NCBI RefSeq assembly: GCF_947623445.1 | Contig: NC_135241.1 | Coordinates: 17,734,501 to 17,798,500, forward strand | Length of the DNA stretch: 64,000 nucleotides | From: Clavelina lepadiformis | Lineage: Eukaryota > Chordata > Ascidiacea > Aplousobranchia > Clavelinidae | Reading direction: 5' to 3' | In this document: piece after piece, positions 43,863-60,159 of the stretch | Layout: the number at the start of each line of letters is the position of its first letter | Numbering within the stretch: position 1 is the stretch's first letter | Position numbers and translations under genes: made by a program | Notes under the pieces: model-generated | The model's input: only the letters and a program-made list of their open reading frames with translations | Database searches by the model: none | Told to the model about the DNA's origin: nothing

Positions 43863-46800
43863 TTATAAGTGGTGTGGTATTTCCCTTTTAGTGCGTGTTT
43901 TTTGTACTGCTTGTTGACGCTTTTTTCTGATAGCCACATTTGTATTCATGCTATGTTTAAGAGCAGGAAGAGTCACACGCTCTGTGGTGCTTGTTCCAGC
44001 CCTGCAATCAAAAAATAAAACGTCCAGTTGGCCACAACAGATACCTGTGTTTATAGATATTTGATCAAATGTTTACTCACACAGTATGTTGATGTGATAG
44101 GTTCTGCTTTAAGGACACTTTAGGTAACTTCATTACTTCTTCAGACCTTAAAGTATCAAAGACTTCTTTAACACCAATGAAAATACGATAAAACTTAATG
44201 CACCAAGGTAATTAACGATAATTTCCTTTGTCATTATAATTGTACCTAGCATTAGTGTTAATAGTTTTTGATGAGGTTCTTCGACTTATTGCGCTTTTGG
44301 TTGAATATAACAAATCGCGGAGGTCAGCTTTTAAAAGATGATTCTCTTCTTGCTGGCGTGCACTTAACTGCAAAACAGTGATTGCAGTGTAATGCTTAAA
44401 GTGAGGAGTAAATCAAACAGTAGTTGACAGTAAGTATGCCAAAAGTGGCGGCGATTATGTTTTCGATGGACTTGCTGGTGACATTTGTTTTCAGCATTTA
44501 AGTGCCATAGCTGAGTTTACAATATACAGTACAGGACTAGGTTAGCACCTCATATCAAGAATGAGTTGTAACTTAGCCTATACCTTACCCGTATGAATAT
44601 ACCAAATGTAAGTTGTCATGCTAAACCAAATTTGTGTTTGATGACACATTTCGGCAGTAACTGGTTAACCACTAACCTAACTAACTCATTCTCCGGTATA
44701 CTTACTGACAACTCGTCTTTGATTTATAGTCAACTTGTTTTTGTATTTGCCTCTCACTTAAAGCATTTTATGAAGATGAATGTGTAGACTAACATTTCGT
44801 TTAAAGAAAAGTCACACAGGATTAAAATGCTTACACGGTGAAGATATTTTATGATAACTTCACATTCAGGAACAGAGGGAGAACGTGGCTCCACTCCAGG
44901 GCTGTCTTGTATCTATAAAATCAACAAGCTAGTTCTGACCAAAATGAAAAACACCTGCAATAATCCAGAGTGGGTTCATTTTACAGAACAAATCAATGGC
45001 AATCTTGTGATGACAGCAGTGCAAAATCACATACCCTTAAAGGGTCCAATGTAGCACCAAAAGGAAGAGTGTGTTCTGTAGCCTCAGTGGAAGAGAGGTA
45101 AGAAGGCTCAGTTGCTGTTGGAGTTTGATCAAATGGACTCGTGTCTTCTGAATGATCTTCATCTTCAGGAGATATGTTGTTGGAGCTTACTGATGATTTG
45201 CCTTTGCCAGACCTTGCATGGTTGTATATTATAAGTTGATTTTAATGTGTACTTTAAGGAAAACATACACTTCGTCGAAAACTATTGTAAATCATGTCAC
45301 CTTTTTCGATGCATTTGTAGTGCATGCTGGAGCAAGTTATTGCGACCTTGTGCATTCTTTAAAGCAAGCCTCAAGTCTTTTACTTCTTCTTGTAAAAGAA
45401 TACTTTGAAGATCACCTGATGCTGAATATACACAACATTCGATATATATTGTATACAATAATACACATCACGAGAGTATTAGGCAAAAGTATGTTGATTA
45501 AAAATAGAAGTATTTCGATATATGACACGTAACACTAGTCAACACAATTTTTGCTGCCCAGAAGTTTAGAACAGATTATGACCAAGTTTTGAGCCCTGAA
45601 TCCAAAAATTACATTACTTTTTCCCTATCAGGTTAAGTGTTTAGTTTATTTAAAGTTTTTGGTATTTCCACTGGCGATTATAGGTGATTTCATTGTGACA
45701 TCACAAATTTTGATCCATTTAATGCCTGTTAACTATCCACTATTGTCATATACATTTAGTGACATCATAACTGTCATTATGACTAAACAACACATGTTTC
45801 ATTGTGTGAACATCTTCCCTTTTCTCTGTTTTTTTGTGTGGTATTTTGCTCAGTTTTTCCACGAAAAATATTCTATTAAATCTGATACAAGTATACCTTA
45901 CCATATGCAAACAGTATACAGTAACAGGAAAGCAATAACCGATCTTGCAAAGTATGTATATCTTGCATGCTTTGCTATTACAGGTATGTCGGGTGATCAA
46001 GAGTCTAGATCAGTGCTTCTCTACCCCTGGGTCGCCATTTGGTTGATTTGGGTCGTCATCGCCAATTAAACTAGTCCACAAAGCCGTTCGATAACTGAGT
46101 ACCTTACTCTATTCATTGCATATTAACTCTTTGTTGACGTCATAGTGCATTGTTGCGGAAACACAAGTGAAGAAGCATGGTGATGATTATTTGCTGTGAG
46201 ACTTTAGATTAGCTACGTTTGAGTCAAGGCTAAATATTTGTAAATACGTCGCTATTAATTTACGTTTAATATTTGGGTCGCCGCAAAAAAAGGTTGAGAA
46301 GCACTGGTCTAGATTGTAGACAAGCTTTGAGCACTGCGCAATGGGCAAAAATCCACACAAAAAGCTTTAAGTTTGCTGTTTCGATAGTAAGGGGAGAGCC
46401 TTGAAAAAGATTTTTGCATCCACCGCTATTTTAGGGCTGTGAAAACACTTGGCATAATCAGAAAGAATATACTGGAGTTTGACATATCCAAACTTGGACA
46501 CAGCAAAAAGACCAAATCCACACAATAAAGATCTTTCTGTTTCTGTGCTGTATATAAAAGCCTGGCACTGCAGGAATCTTCACTTCAAACAGAAGAGAAT
46601 GTTATCAACAGATTGTGATGCTACCTTTGCAAATTACAATTGTAACCCACATTCTTTGTCACCGCAACTCTGTTAACAAATAAAGCTTAATGACTTTGCA
46701 ACAGATCTGAATCTTTCCAAATATTCTTTAGAGTTGGCTTCAAGGCACCTATATCGCGATATTAGTGAAATGGAAGTACTGTATGTTACCAAGGGAGGTG

Positions 46801-48542
46801 TGCTACTGCCATGTGGGTTGACTGGTATTGGTCAATTAAACGTGACGCTTCTCTTGCTATACTGTCTTCGGACATCACTAAAGCAAAAGTTTATGGCTAA
46901 TATTTGACGTTTTTTGAGAAATTTGTGGCTGCCCTGCCTAACTTTACTAAATTGTGGGTTTACTTTACTAAATGATCGTAAAAATTAACGTGTTTTTCAC
47001 TTTCTACAAAACCATTTTACCACTATTTTAAGACGGACTACTTCAATAAAATCACAAAATTTTTTGTAGGCCGGTGTAATCTATTGTATATCTGTTAAGT
47101 CTGGGAACAAAATGAGTTCCAATAAACATCAATGCATCATTGTGTAATTTTGTGGACAATGATAAACCAACAAAGGCCTAACTCTTGTCAGGCGTACAAA
47201 TTATATATAATAATTGCTTAGTTCATACTCATTAACATAAAGTGGACCTCCACCAAAATGTGACTGATTATTTTGGTAAGTAATCAAGCTGAACTTATTC
47301 TAGTAGTGTCTGTAATGACCAATTGAGACCTCCTTAAAGCAACCGAGTATACACTTGTGTTGTCATAGAAATCATTAGGTAGTTCACTGTTAATCGTCTC
47401 TTTGATGAATTGTGTGAGAACCATTGTACTTGACTAAGTTCCAACTTCTAACTTAATCCCACGAACGAAGTAGAAGTGTCAAATCAATAAAAAATTGCCA
47501 TGTTTAAACATATTCCAGTCTATCAGTATGGGCATAATAGCACTATAAAGCCAGCCTACTAACTTAAGCCTTTTCAGGCTTGTGTTACACATATTTCTGT
47601 TACCATCTGCAATTCAGTTTACAGACACTGCTGCCAATGAGTAGTATAACATGCTAAATTTTTTGAACTGAAATTTATAACTATTAACGGTCTTATACTA
47701 AATATTTTTGATATGAAATGAATCTTGGTGTTATTGAAAATTATATATATTAGAATTTTAGATTTGCAATGTAGAACACGTACTCTTTATCCCCACATAC
47801 AAAATATAACTGGTGTTTGCAGTAATAATAAATTTCAAAAGGCATGGCACACCTGCATCATTTGAAACAGAACTGCTATCCACTGCTGAAAATGATCTCT
47901 GACCTGAATAGTAAAAAAAGAACAGAAATTGTGTATTTTTGCTCATGAAGATCATTACAATAAATTAAAAAAACTAATAATAAGGAATATTTTATTTTGT
48001 GGACTATACAGTTTAATACCTTGATCTGGGTTAATATTTTTTCCCATAATAAACTTGAACTGTAAATCTAAAAAGAAATCACAATGAAAAATATACTTTG
48101 AACAAAATTAATTAAAACAAACAGTTAAATATATTTCTACTATTATATACATAAATAATTAAGCTATCACACAAACATTTGGAGTTGGCTTGTACTAATT
48201 TAACATACCTTTATTTTCCTGTTTTAACCTGTCAACTTCTTCGTGCAGTTTTTGGAGGGTATCAGCATGCTGTTGTTGCAAAAATTTAATGTTTTTGTTG
48301 TAATAAAGCAACTTTTGCTGTTCTGCTGGTGATAAATCATTTAAAAATTGAATGTCCATTGGAGTTGAAGTCTGGCCAGCATCGCCATGGTGATCAATTA
48401 GAGGCACTAATGAGCTTCCAGTAGGTGGCAGTGTTTGTAGACGATCTCTAAGAAATGGTTTAGGATAGCGAGAACGATCAAGTGTTGATACACGTGACCA
48501 TGACGGCAAATTTCCCAATGGCGGTAGTGCACTTGATGACAT
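43863..48542 (-). CDS. CCDC74: CCDC74-family coiled-coil protein
   Basis: Homologue of vertebrate CCDC74A/B, coiled-coil proteins reported in mitotic spindle and cilium work. Seven minus-strand exons give about 312 residues (human about 378): 48542-48209, 48067-48020, 47903-47853, 45201-45035, 44912-44835, 44367-44246, 44001-43863. Matches: FLQQQHADTLQKLHEEVDRL followed by KQENKDLQFKFIMGKN (human [33 protein letters not shown]); ECEVIIKYL then QEENHLLKADLRDLL (the RQCEVLIRELW block); and C-terminal ERVTLPALKH...RKKRQQAVQKTR, matching ERAILPALKQ with its basic tail. The middle (exon 4) is Ser/Glu/Asp-rich and disordered. The exon 4 acceptor is uncertain: the site after ctggcaaag keeps the phase, while the nearby atgcaag site does not, and a missed small exon in the 2.6-kb intron is possible. 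Confidence 0.86.
44690..44775 (+). repeat. Dispersed repeat fragment related to 62036-62105
   Basis: The run from ccggtatacttactgac through tttgatttatagtcaacttg to cctctcacttaaag parallels the run in GTF2H1 intron 4 at 62036-62105 (ccagtatatttactgaa, tttgatttaagccaacttg, cctcactttaag). Both are in plus orientation inside introns of different genes. Confidence 0.6.
46011..46306. mobile_element. Short non-autonomous hAT-type transposon in CCDC74 intron 3
   Basis: Ends cagtgcttctctac and, inverted, cagtgcttctcaac. A perfect 8-bp target duplication gtctagat lies at 46003-46010 and 46307-46314 and fits nTnnnnAn. Subterminal gggtcgcc motifs occur near both ends. The 296-bp element is non-coding. 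Confidence 0.93.
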
Positions 48543-50014
48543 AATTTATTCTTAGACAGTGTATTACAGGCTACACGCCTTCGTGTTACACAGTAAGAAA
48601 TACTATTTACTCCATTGTAAGTCCTGCAAAACAAGCAGAAGAGTTACAATTCAAAGAGTACAAATCTTTTCAGCAGTCCTGGCAGTTGGCTATACCTATT
48701 ATATATTGTTATAAAAGTTTCTTTAGGGATGTGCACTGCAACATAATTCCGATTTTCCTACTTCCTTTTAACTGAAGCATTGCACAATACGAAACATCTT
48801 TCGAAAGTGACCTTAAACTAAAACCCTCTTTTGAATCCATAAATGCAATGATACCTACAAACTCAAACTTAAACAAATACATTTAATTCAAAATATCTAT
48901 CTATATATCTACTAACTAATTAGCTAAATACCAATTAGTTGCGAAAAATAAATTTAACAACTAATAGATATACTACTTTTTGGAATACTAATTATTCAAT
49001 ATGCCTCACATGGCACACCTCAAAATTAAATTTATAAAACCCTAAAAATATACCATTATGTAATAGGTGAACGCTAATTTGTTAAACATTAAGGCGATAG
49101 AAACTATACTTCACTTGTTGATCTATGGTCTATCTATCTTACCATACTACAAATATGTACATTGAAATAAAGGCTGAGGCAAAGCTGTTTAAAGGACAAA
49201 TGTAAAATGTAACTTAAGGCTAGCTGTAACTGATTTGTAAGAAAATTGGGATACTTGAAGTTAGCTTCATTTAATTGAGCACACAGAAATATACCGAAAA
49301 AATTTAGCCGGCAAGGCAGATGTGCACATAAGTATAACACTTAATATAAGACATAAACATAGAAACACAAGAGTAACACCACAGCAAAAAGCAAAAAAAC
49401 ATTACCTTCAACATAATTGTAATACATTAGGCAAGATGCGGGATAAACTTGAGGTGAACATACTGATCACGAAATAAGACAAGATATAACTAAGCACTGC
49501 ATAAGTATAGTGACAGGAAAGTGAAACGAAAGACCAACATCACAGTGAAAGCAAAGGCAATGAAAAGAGAAAGAGCAATTAATTACAAAGGAAGTATGGT
49601 AACACAAAATAATACAGCATATTTACTAATGCCACAAAAAGTATGACTGACATGGATGTGATAAGGGATAGGAAATATCTTCATAAAAGTAACAAATTTC
49701 TTACATTTTAATTCAATATGAAGTGTTCATACTGTTTCACTGTTTGCCGTATACTGTATAACAAAGAAAAATGTCATTAAATAATTCAGCTTGCAATAAC
49801 AAATAATTTTTTTGCAAAGGTATCAATGTCGCTTGGAAAGTGGCAAACAAAACAAATAATCAAAAAATCTTTTTTAAACATATGCATGGAAACACCTATA
49901 CACCAGCATTAATTTCCCACAACCAAAATACTAGCATGCCCTTTCATACTAAGCAGTTTAAATAGCAACAGCAGTATAATTAGGACCAAGCAATAAGTAG
50001 ATACTATTAAGTTA
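48543..50014. other. CCDC74 upstream and cyclin J downstream DNA
   Basis: I see no exons. Very AT-rich. The left part should contain the CCDC74 promoter and 5' leader, and the right part the cyclin J 3' untranslated region. Confidence 0.45.
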
Positions 50015-50965
50015 TCAAACCAAATAACCTCTGTTGTATCTGTGGGGAGGGACAATTAATGGAATGGTGGCATTTCTGTGCATTTCATTAGGAAAAGTAG
50101 GGTGCGGTCCTGGAGATGCTACAGGGGTGCTACCTGTGCTGTCTAGTTCATGTTGAGAATGGACACCTAAATTACCAGTTGATGTGGAGTTTTTAAAATT
50201 GTTTTGCATCGCTTTTCGATCGTCATCATGAAGGCGAAGTAAAACCTCAATACAAGGGACAAGATGATTCCAAGAAAACATGGTAACCTGTTGTAAATCA
50301 ACTGTCCATGTTGGAGATATGTGTAAGCAAATCCTAGCAGCAGCCAAACACGAAGACATAACAAGGGATGGTTTGAAAACAAGAAATGCTTGATCTTGCA
50401 GAGAAACTTCTAAGAAGTAATTGACATTCTTTTCCAAGTATACATATGCTTGTTCACGATTCACAAGCTGACGGCCAGCGTGTAGATCACGTGCACCAAG
50501 AGCATATTGCATGTAATATTCTTTGAAATGGGAAGCAGTAGGAAAGCCTATATGCCATTCAAATGCAGAAAGCAGTTTAATTTCCATGTTAAGATACTCA
50601 CTCGCATTCAAACTCCATTGCAGATGATCTAAGAGCACTTTAAATTTAGGGATTTTTTCTTCTCTTTCTTCAAATTTGCTGGCGACCAATAAACAGCATA
50701 AAACTAACATTTGCAACTCATCGACGGCAATTTCATACTTATCCGTGTAACGATCGTATAGACATACCGCTAAATGTTGCGCATTACTATTAAGCCGATA
50801 TTTCTGACATGTCAAAGCAAGCCAATCAACCAGATATCTTCTCCAGTACATCAATTTAGAACCGCCTTTTAACCGCAACAACAAATTTTCTCTACTCTTT
50901 AAAGTATCGTGAATATCTTTAGCCAAGTCATTCCAATCCCACCATTCGCAATCCATCGGTACCAA
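50015..50965 (-). CDS. CCNJ: Cyclin J, intronless
   Basis: Cyclin-box protein of the cyclin J group, a presumed CDK-binding regulator with roles described in animal germline and early development. The 316-residue frame is uninterrupted. Residues about 5-25 (WWDWNDLAKDIHDTL) match the cyclin J N-terminus. The first cyclin fold (about 35-155) has LRRY-like YWRRYLVDWLALTCQKY, HLAVCLYDRYTDKY and CLLVASKFEE. The second (about 160-260) has FPTASHFKEYYM, YFLEVSLQDQAFL, PSLVMSSCLAAARICLHISPTW and WNHLVPCIEVLLRLHDDD. The tail is Ser/Pro/His-rich. ATG at 50965 is taken; the Met three codons later aligns better with the vertebrate start and is equally possible. Vertebrate CCNJ has introns, so the single exon may reflect a retrocopy or wholesale intron loss. 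Confidence 0.93.
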   Translation of the reverse strand: MVPMDCEWWDWNDLAKDIHDTLKSRENLLLRLKGGSKLMYWRRYLVDWLALTCQKYRLNSNAQHLAVCLYDRYTDKYEIAVDELQMLVLCCLLVASKFEEREEKIPKFKVLLDHLQWSLNASEYLNMEIKLLSAFEWHIGFPTASHFKEYYMQYALGARDLHAGRQLVNREQAYVYLEKNVNYFLEVSLQDQAFLVFKPSLVMSSCLAAARICLHISPTWTVDLQQVTMFSWNHLVPCIEVLLRLHDDDRKAMQNNFKNSTSTGNLGVHSQHELDSTGSTPVASPGPHPTFPNEMHRNATIPLIVPPHRYNRGYLV

Positions 50966-52718
50966 TAGCTGTATTACGTTTATTAGGCTTAATAGCTATT
51001 ACGATAGCTGTATTACTTTTATTATTTAACAGTAGGCTTAGTTTTTAATCTCACAGCATGAGTCGTAAGGCTAATAAGTTCGTAAGAATTGCAAACAGAG
51101 GAATGCAAAAGCAGTCATGGAAACGACGCGCCGCAAGGGAAAAACCATTCGTGGCGTAGGGCAGTTCACCAACGCTGGAGTTTTTGTTTTATATTTTTTT
51201 TTAAACAAAAACAATTAATTAATTTCCTAGAATTACTGATATACTGTAAGTACAAAACATGCAAGCAATTTTGTAAAACATGCGTGATATTCTGGTCAAG
51301 TATTTAATAAGTTTCAGAGTGCAATCTTTAATCTTTAGTGTTTAGAGGATAATTAATCTTCTATAACATAGATACTACATTAATACCTAATGTGTTAATG
51401 TAGTATCTATGTTTAAAAGGTGTTTTCTCCAACAATAAAAATCACGCCCAAAGCAACCTGGAGCGACAGAGGCAGACTTTCAACAAAAGCGTTTTTTAAA
51501 TTACGAAAACCTTTACTACTTATTTGCAAAGGACCCGGTAAAACAATTTTGAGGAAAAATTTAAAAAAATTAAGTAACTGTGGGGTAATAATTAAATCGA
51601 TTCGTATAATTAAATCATAATTGTATGTGAAATGTGATTACGTATATTATACTGTTTAAGTTTAATTTTCAATGAGAAAACGTTTGGATTTTTGAATTTT
51701 TACACAATTTAACTTACGCTATAAAATAAATGCATTGTAATTAATATCTGCATTGTTTGTAAATTTAGCAACTGGCTGTTTATGAATCAGTATTTAGGAA
51801 TTACAAGAATACATAACTTATGCAGGGACCTAAATTTACCTTCTTACCCGGGCCCATATTGTGCTTTACACGGCCCTGCCTAAACCTGCTGCGTCTAAAC
51901 CATAATTAGATTTGAATTTATGGCGTCACATTGAAGGGAAAGGGCTCTGGCACTACATCGTACTCGATCTAAATATAAACCCATAGACGAATAAGCAAAC
52001 AGACCTGAGACCAGTCGTTGACACTTAACACTCAATCAATGTTTTTAAACATAGACAAATATCCTTTTGTCAATGTTTTGTCTGGTAGTTGATAATAGCA
52101 TGCTCTTATACACCGGGAAAACTGACAATTAAAGCTAAAAGCTTAAAACGTTCATAAGAATAGTGATGGTACTAACTAGCTTTGAACAACTAGCATAGCC
52201 ACTAAACGTTAATTAAACAATAGACATATCTGCAATTTTGCAATTACTCTGCCTAATAGACGATTATCTTTTTTTTCCATAAATCCAAATTGTATGTAGG
52301 CCTACATGATTTTTTATGGATTTACGACTTATCAAGCCAAATTCCCGTTTAGCAGAAATTTAATTGTAGAACGAAGTAATGAAGCCTACTTTTATATTTT
52401 TTAATTTGAACAACGCCGTTTTGTTATTTGATTTTCTAAGTTTTTAATTATTATAAATAAATCTGTTGTATCAAAATGTAATCACAGAAAAGGACCGTTT
52501 GTACGAATCTTTATGAAAATAATTCACACGACGAAAATTAAAGATCGTTTATTTTAATTTCTCCCACATGTAATTTGTGTAGACTGGGTGAATTGGTGAA
52601 GAAAAGTTTTTATTAAACCGGACTTACAGTTTACTTTTGATTTTTTGCTAGTTGCTAAATTGTGCTTTATTAATTTTAAGCTTCACACCTTTGAAAATTG
52701 GTTGCAAATCTGAACAAC
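50966..52718. other. Divergent spacer between cyclin J and RUVBL2
   Basis: No exons are visible. It must contain both promoters, but I see no clear core elements. A near-perfect 21-bp hairpin (51366-51412) is annotated separately. The remainder is unremarkable AT-rich DNA. Confidence 0.45.
51366..51412. repeat. Near-perfect 21-bp inverted repeat with 5-base loop
   Basis: Left arm 51366-51386 (acatagatactacattaat...) and right arm 51392-51412 are reverse complements except at one position, which would be G-U in RNA. The loop is ctaat. It could form a cruciform or a short RNA hairpin, or be the core of a tiny palindromic element. Confidence 0.8.
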
Positions 52719-56567
<3,849 letters not shown>

Positions 56568-56700
56568 AAGGCTTGACGTAGATGCGCTTACATGGATCAA
56601 ATAATATTGTGACGATTCTTGTTGCTGTTTATCAGTATGGTTTTGTTTAGATTGACGTTCCTCTGTTATTGGATGCTTTATTGCTGTATGAAGTCACCCC

Positions 56701-56731
56701 AATAAACTTTTTATACTTTTTTAAAAATAAA
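56701..56731 (+). terminator. Polyadenylation signals of RUVBL2
   Basis: AATAAA occurs at 56701-56706 and 56726-56731, about 135-160 bases after the RUVBL2 stop codon. Confidence 0.6.
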
Positions 56732-57394
56732 GTATGTGTTTTTGACGTGCAAGCGATACCATACGTCTGTTTTATGAAGTGGGTGATAAGATTGAGTTAA
56801 AATAGCTTGAATCAACACCAAGAATTCTTTCACATTCATCGTAAAGTTTCCGTTGATAAAAGCAGTAGCAAACCACGGTTCTTTTGGAAATGTACCGGTT
56901 TAAAATTTTCATACATGAGTACTCCCTTGATTAACTTTTAAATATGGTAATAAGTCATAACCAGCTATTCAGCTTTATAAGATAATATTTTCAATTAAAC
57001 GAGATAACACATAACAAATTATGCTTATATTTGCTTGAACTATCGTGGTTACTGCAAACCACAACATGGGGTGGGTTAGTAAACCTGTAAATTTGCTTGA
57101 TTTATTAGAGGCATAAATAGGTAGCAAAAAGTTCATTGCATAATGGTGACGGAGATGGCGGCATTTATAAATCACAAAATATAAACAATGTGCTTAACTC
57201 AGGTATTTGGATCAAGTATATATAGAATATTTCTCGTGGCCGGTAAGTGTAGACCAAGTTAAAGCAAATTTGTCTTTTTAAATTTTTTTGTTCGCCCACT
57301 TTGCATTTGTAAAGCTTTTGCAAACAGTTTAAGTTCGCTAGACACTGTTCGCTAGCTTGACTCAGGTGCCTAACACAGCAGCAATGTCAAAGCA

Positions 57395-57828
57395 GAAATA
57401 CGAATTGGGACTATACGAACCCAAACCCAAATAGATTCGCCGAATATCGCTTTTATGGAAGATTCGGGCGAACACGAATACCAACAATGTCGAACCCGAA
57501 TACAATATTACTAATAAATTTACTGACTTTCGTAAAAAATGATGATCTAGTTTCCCGACAATGCTAAACTAGAGTCAGCAGTACTTACAATGAAGGTTGT
57601 TTTCCTAACGATTTTGCTTTTTCAATCGTTTTTTAAACACTATTTTTCGAAAGAAAGCGATTTTTTTTATCGATTACGTCATTTTAGAAGCAAGACTTGA
57701 CAACTTTTGGAGAAAATTTTATTGTTTCGTTCTAATACGAATAGATTCGAGATTCGTTCGGGTCGACCTTCAAGATATTCGGGTTCGCACGAACCCGATT
57801 AATCTTCCTCGCGGCACATCCCTAATTG
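57395..57828. repeat. Probable hAT-like relic with cgaaccc/gggttcg motifs
   Basis: The right end reads inward as tagggatgtgccgcg, close to hAT-type ends, and motifs such as cgaaccc, attcggg and gattcg recur in both orientations inside. The left end is degraded and no target duplication is convincing. Confidence 0.4.
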
Positions 57829-58079
57829 GGACCTTTGTTATTGATCATACATTCAGCTAAACCTGTAAACTGTCTGACTATACTATATAGGCTAGGTGTG
57901 TGTTGAAATGAAATGTGATGTGACCTCTTAGGCTAATTGCTATCCAGGCTTATTTAGGCTAGTCTTTGTAATAGGCTATCTCTATATTGGACCATGGTGT
58001 TGTTTATTTTTCGTCATTCAGTTGTGGGGATGTGGGGTTAGGATTGATGTTTTAGGATGACATAAAGCCAAAGGCGTTA

Positions 58080-58640
58080 ATGGTTCGTTTAAAACTCCTT
58101 TTGTCTATTAACTTTTTGACTCCGTTGCTTATTGAGCACTATCTCTTCTTGTTTCTTTGAGTCAGTACAACGTTCATAAAGTCCATGTTCTTATCTACCA
58201 AAATGTAGTCGCAATTACATCAGAAGAAATTATCATGTCATTTCCACATACACATTTTTTTAGATGCCTTTCATGAAACCAGATTTTCTAAAAGCATATT
58301 TTATCAGGAGAGAGCGATTAAACCCAGATCTATTCTATTCATCCTTTTAGCTATAGCCAATCAGCTGAGGCCACACTTTTTAGATATCTATCGTGTCCTT
58401 TCTGAACAGTGACAACTTGGCAACACAATTAATCTAACAAAACTAGAGCACTTGTAAATTCGTAACACTCTACGTACTACAAGCAGTTTACTCTTCTACC
58501 CGGATACATATTATAGTTAAACGGGACAGCTATGTGTGTATAGCCACCAAACCCAACACGCGCATTTTTAAAAGTCAAATTTTTCTCTAGCCAGAGAACA
58601 CACAAGTGCTTATTAAAACGCCAATTATATAAATTCTTAC
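58080..58640 (+). repeat. Copy B of the dispersed repeat shared with 13975-14460
   Basis: From about 58197 (aatgtagtcgcaattacatc) to about 58640 (aacgccaattatataaattc) it pairs with the 14 kb copy, mainly in inverted orientation. The preceding bases from 58080 also resemble 1010-1090. Confidence 0.65.
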
Positions 58641-60159
58641 AATTGCCATACAGTCATTGTATGTGGGGGAATGAAAAATAAAATGCCAACCATTATAGCG
58701 TGGTAAAGTAACAATTCCACCAGCAAACAATGAGCAGGAAAAGTAGCAAAGGCTTAGAACGTGCAACAATAAATAATGTAACTAAATGATAAACATGAAT
58801 AATGGTTAGTGTGATCAATAAACACACCAACATACTGTGCAATATTTACAACAATTAAAAAGAATGCTTACAAACATAAAAATAAAGCTGTGAGTTACAC
58901 AAGATGCTGAGTCAGTTTGGCAACTAAGCTAAGAATAAAGAGAATATGTAGAAATATACTTGGTAACATGGTAAAAATACTACAAAATAGATTAGGATTA
59001 GTGCATGCGGATGGCAAAAAGAAACCCCATCCCAAGGATCAGAATTCTGTTCCTGTGGACTAAAACACTAAAAACGAGTGTGCTTTACCTTACAGCGATT
59101 GGACTAACCTTTTACCTACCATTCAATGGGCGCACAAGAGGCATAACAGGGTAGTACGCCATGCTATGCTTGAGTGATTTTCAACTTGCAGGTCAACAAT
59201 AGTAATAGTGCTTTTTTCCGCCTACCATGAAATAACATTACATCCGACGGTAGAAATGACGAACCTTTTTACAACCAAGCGTCAACTTTTTTACATGCGG
59301 TGCCAGATGTACCACAAATTTCTTTTACATGATTAGATATTATGTAATAAACAAAAAACAATATCTCACACAGCTGACCAACTTTACTTGTCATAATGAC
59401 ACTTTCTAAATTGCTTTAATTTTAGCTCGTTTTTGTGTTTAGAATTAAATCTGTTACTGAGCGCAGTAATGTATTCATTAAATTTGAATCGGTCATTGGT
59501 GACCTCTTTCTTTCAATCAGTTTCGATGAAATGTGACTTCATAGGCGAACCGACATTATAAGTGAATATATTCAAAACCGTTCTAAATAAATTCTACTGT
59601 ATCTTGAATTTTTAAATAAATAATGCCATTTAGTTGTGAAAATTCACCAACTTAAATGTGTTGAGTACAACTTTATTTCGACTTTTAGGTTTAATATGGC
59701 ACGCATCCGTACTTTAGTGGTTTGTTGTATGCATTACAATAAAAACTTCATTAAGTTTTGCAGGTTGAAGTTATAACAAACTCCCAAAATCTATCAGAAA
59801 AGCCTTAAGTTGAACTTAACACTGCTGAACTCAAATAATTCAAATTGCAGAACTCGGGCTTTAAAAACCTTTCTGAACTTGAACTCACTTGAAAATTGAT
59901 CAAGTTTTCAACCCTGGTGGTTGGGATGTTTGGTGCCCAAAGACAAAAATTGAGTGTCATAACGGCATTCATTAAAGTCTGATACTGACTAGAATTCTAA
60001 AGTAGTTAGTGATCATTATTCTGGCAATTTTATTAAATTTGATGGTGATCAACTTTATTTATAGGTTAAATATTTTTGAGTAAATTATTTAATTCAAGAG
60101 AAACCAATAGCCTACTGAAATATTTCGTTTAAAGCTGAAAATTTACGCACCTGAATGTC

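Larger units (their letters stand above)
56568..60159. other. Spacer between RUVBL2 and GTF2H1
   Basis: No exons are visible. It begins with the RUVBL2 3' end (AATAAA at 56701-56706 and 56726-56731). It contains a probable hAT relic (57395-57828) and the second copy of a dispersed repeat (58080-58640). From 58650 to 60100 I see no clear element. Confidence 0.5.

Noticed and set aside
45202..45208. CCDC74 exon 4 acceptor at the atgcaag site
   Set aside because: It would put the exon out of phase with exon 3 and give an early stop. The acceptor six bases downstream on the minus strand keeps the frame.
45659..46069. 136-codon plus-strand frame
   Set aside because: It lies within the large CCDC74 intron, runs into a hAT element and has no recognisable domain.
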